Positions 1-5,916 of a stretch of DNA of 9,521 nt are shown piece after piece. Position 1 is the first letter of the stretch; each line of letters starts with the position of its first letter. The stretch covers positions 1 through 9,521 of the forward strand of contig JASFUT010000114.1 in assembly GCA_050050175.1 (NCBI GenBank), given 5' to 3'. The notes beneath the pieces were generated by a model. It did no database searches, had not been told where the DNA came from, and worked only from the letters and a program-made list of their open reading frames with translations. Source of the DNA: CAVQCX01 sp050050175 (GTDB taxonomy: Bacteria > Pseudomonadota > Gammaproteobacteria > Chromatiales > Chromatiaceae). Both the position numbers and the translations under genes were made by a program.

Positions 1-221
1 TGGCGGCGGAGGTCGTGGACAAGGGCGGTGTGGCGCTCAACCCCCGGGGTGAGCTCTACACCGTCGAGAACGTCCGCGAGCGCCTGGCGATGCGAAACCT
101 CATGGAGGAGCTGCGCTCCACCGGGGCGGTGTCCGGCGGACCGCCCACGCTGAGCAAGACCGACCGCCAGAACTTCGCCAACCAGCTCGATCGGCTGCTG
201 GCCCGGTGCGCCGGGCCCTGA
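1..221 (+). CDS. C-terminal fragment of an unrecognised protein (5' end outside the window)
   Basis: The frame is open from base 3 and ends at the TGA at 219-221, giving about 72 residues. A GTG at base 15 could be a start, but the frame is open to the left edge, so the gene most likely begins upstream. The visible part holds a short segment with LNPRGELYTVENVRERL, then a charged helix (AMRNLMEELR), a Gly/Pro-rich linker and a second helix ending in LLARCAGP. I see no membrane segment and no catalytic motif, and I cannot assign a family. The acidic/basic spacing and the third-position GC bias look like real coding sequence. The metal transporter gene starts 67 bases downstream in the same direction, so co-transcription is possible but not shown. 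Confidence 0.6.
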   Translation, partial: AAEVVDKGGVALNPRGELYTVENVRERLAMRNLMEELRSTGAVSGGPPTLSKTDRQNFANQLDRLLARCAGP

Positions 222-288
222 GCGGTCCGCGCCCGGCCGGGGACAAGGCGGACGCCTCGCCGGGTTGGGAGCACGAGACGGGGACCCT

Positions 289-1239
289 ATGTCGGGCTCA
301 TCCAAGAAGGTCATCTTCGCCGCGCTGGCGGGCAATACGCTGATCGCCGTGACCAAGTTCGTGGCCGCGGCGGTTACGGGCAGCTCCGCCATGTTCTCGG
401 AGGGCGTTCACTCCCTCGTCGACACCGGCAACCAGGTCCTGCTGCTGCACGGCCTGCGCCGCTCCCGCAGGCCGGCCGACGAGCGCTTCCCCTTCGGCCA
501 CGGGAAGGAGGTCTACTTCTGGAGCTTTGTCGTGGCGATCATGATCTTCGCCGTGGGCGCCGGCGTCTCTGTCTACGAGGGCGTTCACCGGCTGGGCGAT
601 CCCCGGCCCATCGAGAATGCGCTGGTCAACTACCTGGTGCTGGGTCTGGCAATGGTGTTCGAGGGGGCGGCCTGGTTTTTCGCGCTTTCCGAGTTCACCA
701 AGACCAAGGGCAAGTGGGGCTACATCGAGGCGGTGCATCGCGGCAAGGACCCGTCCATGTTCGTGGTCCTGTTCGAGGACTCCGCGGCCATGCTGGGGCT
801 GCTGGTCGCGTTCGGCGCCGTCCTGCTCAGCGACTACGCCGGCGTGCTCTGGGCCGACGGCGTGGCCTCCCTGGTGATCGGACTGATCCTCGGTGGAACG
901 GCGGTGTGGCTGGCCTACGAGACCAAGGGCCTGCTGATCGGCGAGAGCGCGAACAAACGGGTGGTCGACGGGATCCGGGAAACCGCCCTCGCGTGTCCGG
1001 AGATCGATCGGGTGCACGAGGTGCTCACCATGCACATGGGCCCCGAGTTCATTTTGGTCAACATCAGCGTCAAGTTCAGGGCCTCGGCCCGGGCGGAAGA
1101 TGTGGAGGCCTCCATCGACCGGCTGGACCGATTGCTGAAGCAGCGCTTTGCGCACGTCAAGCGGGTGTTCGTGGAGGCGGAGAACTGGACCCAGAAGCCG
1201 TTGCCGGCGGGCGACGCCGACGGACAGGCGGCGGGGTAG
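289..1239 (+). CDS. Cation diffusion facilitator (CDF) family metal transporter, ZnT9/SLC30A9-like
   Basis: A 316-residue inner-membrane transporter expected to exchange a divalent cation (zinc or a similar metal) for protons. About six membrane helices fill residues 8-225, and a cytoplasmic domain follows (about 226-305, with the CDF-type stretch ACPEIDRVHEVLTMHMGP). The TM2 metal-site motif is H41-S-L-V-D45 inside SEGVHSLVDTGNQ, and the CDF signature FGHGKE is at 69-74. TM5 carries FEDSAA (E163, D164) where most CDF proteins have HxxxD: D164 is kept but the position four residues before it is Val. HSLVDTGNQ together with EDSAA points to the ZnT9-like branch. The ATG at 289 is chosen because a GGGGA lies just upstream and the protein then begins close to TM1; a TTG at 265 would add eight residues without a ribosome site. 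The metal specificity cannot be read from sequence. Confidence 0.93.
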   Translation: MSGSSKKVIFAALAGNTLIAVTKFVAAAVTGSSAMFSEGVHSLVDTGNQVLLLHGLRRSRRPADERFPFGHGKEVYFWSFVVAIMIFAVGAGVSVYEGVHRLGDPRPIENALVNYLVLGLAMVFEGAAWFFALSEFTKTKGKWGYIEAVHRGKDPSMFVVLFEDSAAMLGLLVAFGAVLLSDYAGVLWADGVASLVIGLILGGTAVWLAYETKGLLIGESANKRVVDGIRETALACPEIDRVHEVLTMHMGPEFILVNISVKFRASARAEDVEASIDRLDRLLKQRFAHVKRVFVEAENWTQKPLPAGDADGQAAG

Positions 1240-1276
1240 GCCGGTGGCGGGGCCGTCGGACGCGCCCTGCCCCGGC

Positions 1277-1290
1277 GGCGCCCGGGCGCC
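1277..1290. repeat. 14-base perfect palindrome in the 93-base gap after the CDF gene
   Basis: GGCGCCCGGGCGCC equals its own reverse complement. An overlapping hairpin can also form between GCCCGGG (1280-1286) and CCCGGGC (1300-1306) with a 13-base loop. No T run follows, so this is not a standard intrinsic terminator. In DNA this rich in G and C such palindromes arise easily by chance. It could slow transcription or form an mRNA-stabilising hairpin, but nothing here proves a function. Confidence 0.3.
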
Positions 1291-1332
1291 CGCCGAGGGC
1301 CCGGGCCCGGGGCGTCGTGGAAGGGGCGCGGC

Positions 1333-2004
1333 ATGAGAAGCTGGGGGCTCCTCGTCACCGGCTTCTACGGCCTGGTCGTGGTCTGCCTCCTGGTCCCGGC
1401 GGCCCGCCTGATGGCGGGCTCCCTGTCATGGGAGGGGCTCGCCGAGCTCTACGCCGAGTGGATGGTCTGGCTGGTGGTCGGGATTCTCCTGGGCGGCGAG
1501 GCGCTGCTGCTGCTGCTCTCGGTGGACAGGTCGGGGCCGTTGCTGAGGCGGCGCACCCGTCTCTGGGTCTCCGTCGCCACCACCGCGGCGCTTGTGGGCC
1601 TTCTGACCTTCGCCGCGGTCGTGGCGGTGGCCGCAGGCGTGCTGGGCGACGATGTCTTCAATCAGCCCTACGTGTCTCCGATCGACGCCCGCTGGAAGAT
1701 CCTCGCGTGGTGGCTGGGCCTCTGGCTGTCCTGGGCCATCATCCTCTATCTTCACCTCAGGGAGGTGTCCGCCCCGCTGAGCCGCGTGCTGCGGTGGCTG
1801 CTGAGCGGCAGCGTGCTGGAGCTGCTGGTGGCGGTGCCCAGCCATCTGATCGTGCGCCAGCGCGATGACTGCTCGGCGCCCCTGGCGACGGGCCTCGGCA
1901 TCGCCAGCGGCATTGCGGTCATGCTGTTGGCGTTCGGGCCGGGTGTGCTGTTTCTCTACCGGAAACGTCTGCAGGCCTACCCCCGGGGACGGCCCGGAGG
2001 GTGA
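1333..2004 (+). CDS. Six-helix integral membrane protein of unknown function
   Basis: A 223-residue protein that I do not recognise as a named family. Hydrophobic segments lie at about residues 5-25, 43-64, 77-104, 121-142, 152-174 and 184-208, so six membrane helices are likely. Helix 5 contains polar residues, E163 and H171, in LELLVAVPSHLIVRQRDDC, and is followed directly by R175, R177, D178, D179 and C180. This is the most distinctive part and may be a ligand or cofactor site (inference). The ATG has a strong ribosome site, GGAAGGGG at 1319-1326. The stop overlaps a possible GTG of the next frame at 2001, but the better start of the next gene is 2064. It is likely co-transcribed with the three genes that follow. 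The C-terminus ends in a basic, Pro/Gly-rich tail. Confidence 0.85.
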   Translation: MRSWGLLVTGFYGLVVVCLLVPAARLMAGSLSWEGLAELYAEWMVWLVVGILLGGEALLLLLSVDRSGPLLRRRTRLWVSVATTAALVGLLTFAAVVAVAAGVLGDDVFNQPYVSPIDARWKILAWWLGLWLSWAIILYLHLREVSAPLSRVLRWLLSGSVLELLVAVPSHLIVRQRDDCSAPLATGLGIASGIAVMLLAFGPGVLFLYRKRLQAYPRGRPGG

Positions 2005-2014
2005 CGGCAGGCGT

Positions 2015-2030
2015 CGCCCGGCGACGGGCG
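2015..2030 (+). other. Intercistronic hairpin with a GNRA-type tetraloop
   Basis: CGCCCG (2015-2020) pairs with CGGGCG (2025-2030) across a GCGA tetraloop, eleven bases after the stop of the membrane-protein gene. A competing stem, CGTCGC/GCGACG (2012-2017 with 2021-2026), uses part of the same sequence. There is no T tract, so a simple intrinsic terminator is unlikely. It may act as an mRNA-processing or stability element between the two genes, or be a chance product of high GC. Confidence 0.35.
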
Positions 2031-2063
2031 GGATCGCCGCGCTCAGGATGGGAGGGCAAGACC

Positions 2064-3500
2064 ATGTTCGAGTGTCGTCTGACTACTGGATGCAGCGGGA
2101 GGGCGCTCGCGCGACCGGGCCGGAGGGGGGGATTCAAGAGATCTGTGGTCGCCCTGGGCCTGCTCGCCGCGGCGGCAGCCGCGCAGTCGGCCCCCCCGGC
2201 CGGGCGGGTCCTGCCCGACGACCTGGAGTACCTGGGTGCCTTCCGCCTGCCCGGCGCAGAAGATCGGCCGCGGACGTTCGACTACGGCGGGAACGCCATG
2301 ACCTTCAACCCGGCAGGTGATCCTGATGGGCCTGCGGACGGCTTTCCGGGGTCGCTGTTCATCACGGGGCACGACCGGCTGGCCTATGGCGAGCTGCCGG
2401 ACGGCAGCCAAGTCGCCGAGGTGGCCATACCCCCCCCGGGCCGGGCGCGCGATCCGGCAGACCTGCCCGAAGCGACTTTCCTCCAGGGCTTTCACGACGT
2501 CCTCAAGGGGTTCTTTACCGGCATGGAGGAGATCCCGCGCATCGGGATGCAGTACCTCGACACCGCGGCCACGGGGCCCAGGATCCACCTGAGCTGGGGC
2601 CAGCACCTGCCTCCGGACCCGCCGGAGCCCACCCACGTCTGGCTCTCCCCGGATCTGACCGACCCCCGGGTGCAGGGCCCCTGGCTCATGGCCGGGCGGT
2701 CCCCCAGCGCAGTGAGCGGGTACATGCTGGACATCCCGCGGGGCTGGGCCCGGGACCATACCGCCGGCCGCCCTCTGGGCACCGGGCGCTTCCGCGACGG
2801 CGGCTGGTCCGGAATGGGGCCGACCCTGTTCGCCTACCGCCCCTGGACCGAGGGGGGCGCACCGCCTCCGCCCGGGGCCCGGCTCGACAGCACGGTGCTG
2901 CTGCAGTACGCCAGCTCCGAGGAGACCGACCGGATCGAGCGCGCCCTGGACGGCTATCAGCACCCGGACGAGTGGGAAGGGGCGGCCTGGATCACGGCCC
3001 CCTCGGGGAGGAGTGCGGTGCTGTTCGCCGGCACCAAGGGGACGGGCGCGAAGTACTGGTACGGATATGTCAATCCCGCGGGACCGGATCGGCCGTGCGT
3101 GGACGGGGCGTTCGTCGGGCAATTCCCGGTCTGCCGCCTGGCCGACGGCACGCCCTGCCCGGAGGCGGACCTGCACGAGTGCGAAGGCCACAACGACTAC
3201 CGCGGCTGGTGGAGCGGCCGTTTCGGTGCGCGGCTGCTGCTCTACGACCCTGCGGACCTGGCGCGGGTGGCCGCCGGCGCGGCGGCGCCCTGGGAGCCCC
3301 AGCCCTACGCGCACCTGGACGTCGACGAGCACCTGTTCCTGAACCCCACGGGCACGGACCGGGACATGCTGGGATCCGGCGTTCAGCGCCGGTACAGGCT
3401 GTCGGCGGCAGCCTACGATCCGGCCTCCGGGCTGCTCTATGTGCTGGAGCCCTTCGCGGACGGTGCCCGGCCGGTGGTGCACTGCTGGCGGGTCCGATAG
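2064..3500 (+). CDS. Exported protein of unknown function with propeller-like motifs
   Basis: A 478-residue protein with a likely signal peptide: Arg/Lys-rich residues 17-26, a hydrophobic core at 27-40, and probable cleavage near residues 42-43. The n-region is unusually long and holds two cysteines (C4, C10). The mature part starts with LEYLGAFRLPG. Three segments have the shape of beta-propeller blades: 76-103 (GNAMTFNP ... GSLFITGH), 303-323 (EWEGAAWITAPSGRSAVLFAG) and 446-476 (AAYDPASGLLYVLEP). Four cysteines cluster at 345, 357, 365 and 373, with a fifth at 474, which suggests disulfides in the periplasm. The ATG at 2064 is preferred because GGGAGGG lies at 2050-2056; a GTG at 2001 overlapping the previous stop would give an even longer leader. 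I know of no enzymatic motif in it. The propeller reading is inference. It sits 43 bases before another exported unknown. Confidence 0.82.
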   Translation: MFECRLTTGCSGRALARPGRRGGFKRSVVALGLLAAAAAAQSAPPAGRVLPDDLEYLGAFRLPGAEDRPRTFDYGGNAMTFNPAGDPDGPADGFPGSLFITGHDRLAYGELPDGSQVAEVAIPPPGRARDPADLPEATFLQGFHDVLKGFFTGMEEIPRIGMQYLDTAATGPRIHLSWGQHLPPDPPEPTHVWLSPDLTDPRVQGPWLMAGRSPSAVSGYMLDIPRGWARDHTAGRPLGTGRFRDGGWSGMGPTLFAYRPWTEGGAPPPPGARLDSTVLLQYASSEETDRIERALDGYQHPDEWEGAAWITAPSGRSAVLFAGTKGTGAKYWYGYVNPAGPDRPCVDGAFVGQFPVCRLADGTPCPEADLHECEGHNDYRGWWSGRFGARLLLYDPADLARVAAGAAAPWEPQPYAHLDVDEHLFLNPTGTDRDMLGSGVQRRYRLSAAAYDPASGLLYVLEPFADGARPVVHCWRVR

Positions 3501-3543
3501 ACGGCCGGCCTGCTGTGGTCGGGCCGCAGACGACAGGCAGACG

Positions 3544-4779
3544 ATGAGACCTACGACGGACAAGGGGTGGCCGAGGCTGCTGCCCGCCATGCTGCTCGCG
3601 GTGCTGGGCGTGCTTGCCGCCTCGTCGCCCGCCCGGGCGGCCCTGGAAGGGGGGTGGGAGAAGGCGTATCTGGGCACCGACCCCGCGGTGCGCTTCTTCC
3701 CGGATGCCAACGCCAACTACTGGACCTACGAGCTGCCCAGGCGCGGCGCGAAGCGCCAGCTCGGGCTGCGCATCGACGGGGTATTCCCCGACGCCCGCTA
3801 CATGAGCTTCAGCGTCTACGACAACAGCGATCGCTCCGCCGTGGCGAGCCTGGCCGATTTCCAGGTCCAGGCCGACCCGGGCAGCGCCAACCCCTTCGCA
3901 GGGGGGTGCGCCGAGTGCGGACAGGGACGGGCCTACACGGTGCTCGTGCTCCCGGAGGGAGCCGGGGCCCCGGCCGGCGCGACGAACGTGCTCCGTTACG
4001 GCGACGGAATCGACGAGATCGCCGTGTTTCTCCGCTATTACCTCCCCCGCGGCGGGCCCGAGGGCGGCGTCCCGCTGCCGCGCATCCGGGCATTTGACCT
4101 GCGCACCGGCGAGGGCGCCGACCTGCCGCACCCGCGCGCGCGGCTGATCAAGTCCGCGCCGCTGCGCGGCATGATCCGGGACCAGGTGGTGGACATCTAC
4201 GCCGAGCGCGTGCTGGCGCCCGTGCTCGACCTGAACCCGGGCGACGCCCTGCACGCCTACCGGGTCAGCTCGGCGGGGCTGTACGCCAATGCCGACAACG
4301 ACTACCTGGTCGTTCCCCTGGAGAGGATGGCCGGTCAGGTCGCGGTGATCCGGTTCCGCCCGCCCAGCTATCCGGCCACCACCGCGGAGATCGGCCGCAC
4401 CGATGTCCGCTACTGGTCCGTCAGCATCGGCGATACAGAGACCTACAATCACTACACCCTGGCGGACCGGGAGGCGCGCGTGGCCCCCGACGGCTTCGTC
4501 TACGTGGTGCTGGGCCGGCCATCGGATGCCGCCAGGCTCCCGGCCGGTCCGTACAACGTCATTCCCTGGGACGGCGAGGAGCGGGGTCTGCTGATCTACC
4601 GCAACCTGCTGACCCGCACGAAGTTCGCCGGGTCCATGGACCGGGTGCCCGAGTACGCGCAGGGGGAGGATCGCGTCTCCCACCAGGCACAGCTCTACCT
4701 CGGCGCGTATGCACCGCAGGGAAGGCTGGTGTCCCCGGATACCTTCCGGACCCTCGGGCTTGAGGTGTTGTCCCACTGA
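3544..4779 (+). CDS. Exported protein of unknown function with an apparent internal duplication (remotely DUF1214/DUF1254-like)
   Basis: A 411-residue protein with a clear signal peptide: hydrophobic core at 12-26 and an AxA-type cleavage site (ARA, residues 30-32), so the mature protein starts at A33. Two parts resemble each other. Residues 59-111 contain VFPDARYMSFSVYD and SLADFQVQADP; residues 254-316 contain RTDVRYWSVSIGD and TLADREARVAPD. This suggests two related beta-rich domains. The RYxSxxxYD pattern recalls DUF1254/DUF1214 proteins, but only remotely. The only two cysteines form C122-A-E-C125; no His follows, so it is not a c-type heme site. The start at 3544 has only a weak ribosome site; an ATG at 3589 (residue 16) would still give a short signal peptide. 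Its neighbour upstream is also exported, and a small membrane-anchored protein follows after 46 bases. Confidence 0.83.
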   Translation: MRPTTDKGWPRLLPAMLLAVLGVLAASSPARAALEGGWEKAYLGTDPAVRFFPDANANYWTYELPRRGAKRQLGLRIDGVFPDARYMSFSVYDNSDRSAVASLADFQVQADPGSANPFAGGCAECGQGRAYTVLVLPEGAGAPAGATNVLRYGDGIDEIAVFLRYYLPRGGPEGGVPLPRIRAFDLRTGEGADLPHPRARLIKSAPLRGMIRDQVVDIYAERVLAPVLDLNPGDALHAYRVSSAGLYANADNDYLVVPLERMAGQVAVIRFRPPSYPATTAEIGRTDVRYWSVSIGDTETYNHYTLADREARVAPDGFVYVVLGRPSDAARLPAGPYNVIPWDGEERGLLIYRNLLTRTKFAGSMDRVPEYAQGEDRVSHQAQLYLGAYAPQGRLVSPDTFRTLGLEVLSH

Positions 4780-4825
4780 GCCCCGATCGAAGCCCTTCCT
4801 TTCCGTCGCAGCCAGGGGAGAGCCC

Positions 4826-5104
4826 ATGAAGGAGGACGATACCAAGGCCCTGCTCTCGGAGATCCGGGACGCGCAACGGGCGCTGGAGCAGGAGTACAGG
4901 CGGGTGGCCAACGAGTCGCTGGAGCTCCAGCGCCAGGCCTTCGCCCTGCAGCAGCAGTCTGTCGAGACCCAGCGCACCGCGGTGGAGCAGCAGGGCCGGT
5001 CGGTGGCCGTGCAGATGCGCTTCGCCCGCTGGCTGCGGGTGGTGCTGGCGCTCGCCGGGGCAGCGCTCGTGGTGCTGGTGCTCCTCGCGGTGATGAGCTT
5101 CTGA
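4826..5104 (+). CDS. Small coiled-coil protein with a C-terminal membrane anchor
   Basis: A 92-residue protein. Residues 3-64 are highly charged, rich in Gln and Glu and lack Pro, with heptad-like spacing of Leu/Val/Ala (ALLSEIRDAQRALEQEY and following), so a long helix or coiled coil is likely. Residues 70-90 are a strongly hydrophobic segment (VVLALAGAALVVLVLLAV) that ends two residues before the stop, giving a tail-anchored topology with the N-terminal helix probably in the cytoplasm. The ATG at 4826 is chosen because AGGGGAGA lies just upstream at 4814-4821; the frame is open back to 4709, but that part overlaps the previous gene and has no coding character of its own. No family is recognised. 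It probably works as an oligomerising scaffold or partner of a membrane protein (inference). Confidence 0.8.
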   Translation: MKEDDTKALLSEIRDAQRALEQEYRRVANESLELQRQAFALQQQSVETQRTAVEQQGRSVAVQMRFARWLRVVLALAGAALVVLVLLAVMSF

Positions 5105-5107
5105 TGG

Positions 5108-5142
5108 GCGCCCGATCCCCCGGGGGCCGGGTCCATCGGCGC
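5108..5142 (+). other. Imperfect hairpin in the modA leader region
   Basis: GCG+CCGAT (5108-5116, with one bulged C) pairs with ATCGGCGC (5135-5142), giving about eight base pairs. The loop holds CCCCCGGGGG (5117-5126), which can itself pair. It begins four bases after the stop of the small coiled-coil gene and ends 25 bases before the modA start. There is no T tract, so a strong intrinsic terminator is not indicated. It may be a weak terminator, an attenuating or processing structure, or chance. Confidence 0.35.
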
Positions 5143-5167
5143 TGAGCCGAGCGGAGTCTTCCGAGCC

Positions 5168-5914
5168 GTGCCAGCACAGCTGTCCCGCCTCCTGCTCGTG
5201 ATCGTCCTGCTTTCGGGTGGTCCTGCCATGGGCGGAGAGATCCGTGTCGCCGTGGCCTCCAACTTCTCCCCCGCCCTCGAGCACATCGCCCGGCGCTTCG
5301 AGGCCGCGACCGGCCATCGGGTGATCATCGTCGCGGGCTCGACGGGCAAGCACTACGCGCAGATCCGAAACGGCGCGCCCTTCGACCTGTTCTTCGCCGC
5401 GGATGTACGCCGTCCGCGCCTGCTGGAGGAGGCGGGGGCGGCGATTCCGGGCAGCCGGTTCACCTATGCCATCGGACGCCTGGTCCTGTGGAGCCCGGAG
5501 CCGGGCTACGTCGACGCCGGAGGCGAGGTCCTGGCGCGCCCCGGGCTCCGGCACCTGGCCATCGCCAATCCCCGCCTCGCCCCCTACGGCGCCGCGGCCC
5601 GGGAGGTGCTGGAGGGCCTCGGTTTCTGGGCCCTGCTGCGGGACCGAGTGGTGCGGGGCGAGAACATCGCGCAGGCCTATCAGTTCGTCGCCAGCGGCAA
5701 TGCGGAGCTGGGCCTCGTCGCCCGGTCCCAGCTGGTCCGTCCCGGGCGTGCCCGGGAGGGGTCCTGGTGGACGGTCCCGAAGACGCTCCATGGGCCCATC
5801 GAGCAGCAGGCCTTGCTGCTGCGCGACACCGAGGCGACCCGCGCGCTACTGGCGTTCGTGCGCGGCGAGGAGGCGGCGTCGGTGATCCGCAGCTTCGGCT
5901 ACGAGACCCCCTGA
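5168..5914 (+). CDS. modA: Molybdate ABC transporter, periplasmic substrate-binding protein ModA
   Basis: A 248-residue protein that captures molybdate (or tungstate) in the periplasm and delivers it to ModB. Residues 5-20 form a signal-peptide core, with probable cleavage around residues 20-23. Family motifs are present in order: AVASNF (28-33), AGSTGKHYAQI (56-66), GAPFDLFFAAD (69-79), IANPRLAPYGAAA (132-144) and GENIAQAY (164-171). By family comparison the oxyanion contacts should include S31, S58 and Y140 and the backbone near I167. The length is normal for ModA. The start is GTG, with GGAG about ten bases upstream; the only nearby ATG (5228) would remove the signal peptide. It is followed by modB after two bases. 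No ModE-type operator (TATATA half-sites) is visible upstream. Confidence 0.96.
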   Translation: MPAQLSRLLLVIVLLSGGPAMGGEIRVAVASNFSPALEHIARRFEAATGHRVIIVAGSTGKHYAQIRNGAPFDLFFAADVRRPRLLEEAGAAIPGSRFTYAIGRLVLWSPEPGYVDAGGEVLARPGLRHLAIANPRLAPYGAAAREVLEGLGFWALLRDRVVRGENIAQAYQFVASGNAELGLVARSQLVRPGRAREGSWWTVPKTLHGPIEQQALLLRDTEATRALLAFVRGEEAASVIRSFGYETP

Positions 5915-5916
5915 CC

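Noticed and set aside
225..253. Inverted repeat GTCCGC/GCGGAC after the first partial gene, considered as a terminator
   Set aside because: Six pairs with a 17-base loop and no T run; too weak to call in DNA this rich in G and C.
298..1155. 285-residue minus-strand reading frame opposite the CDF gene
   Set aside because: Low-complexity His/Gln/Gly/Arg-rich translation antisense to a clear transporter; a GC shadow.
714..1868. 384-residue plus-strand frame spanning the CDF gene, the gap and the membrane-protein gene
   Set aside because: Arg/Gly-rich translation in a frame different from both real genes; no motif.
3504..3527. CGGCC/GGCCG pairing between the two exported-protein genes
   Set aside because: Only five base pairs with a long loop and no T run; likely chance.
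3907..3921. CAEC considered as a c-type heme site
   Set aside because: The residue after the second Cys is Gly, not the His required for CxxCH.
2043..5349. Long minus-strand reading frames (557 residues at 2043-3716 and 759 residues at 3070-5349)
   Set aside because: They lie opposite well-supported plus-strand genes. Their translations are rich in Arg, Pro, Ala and Gly with no domains or signal peptides. Such frames are expected in high-GC DNA where stop codons are rare.
5488..5916. Upstream extension of the modB frame across modA
   Set aside because: Same reason: it is a shadow frame of modA, and ModB homology begins after 5917.
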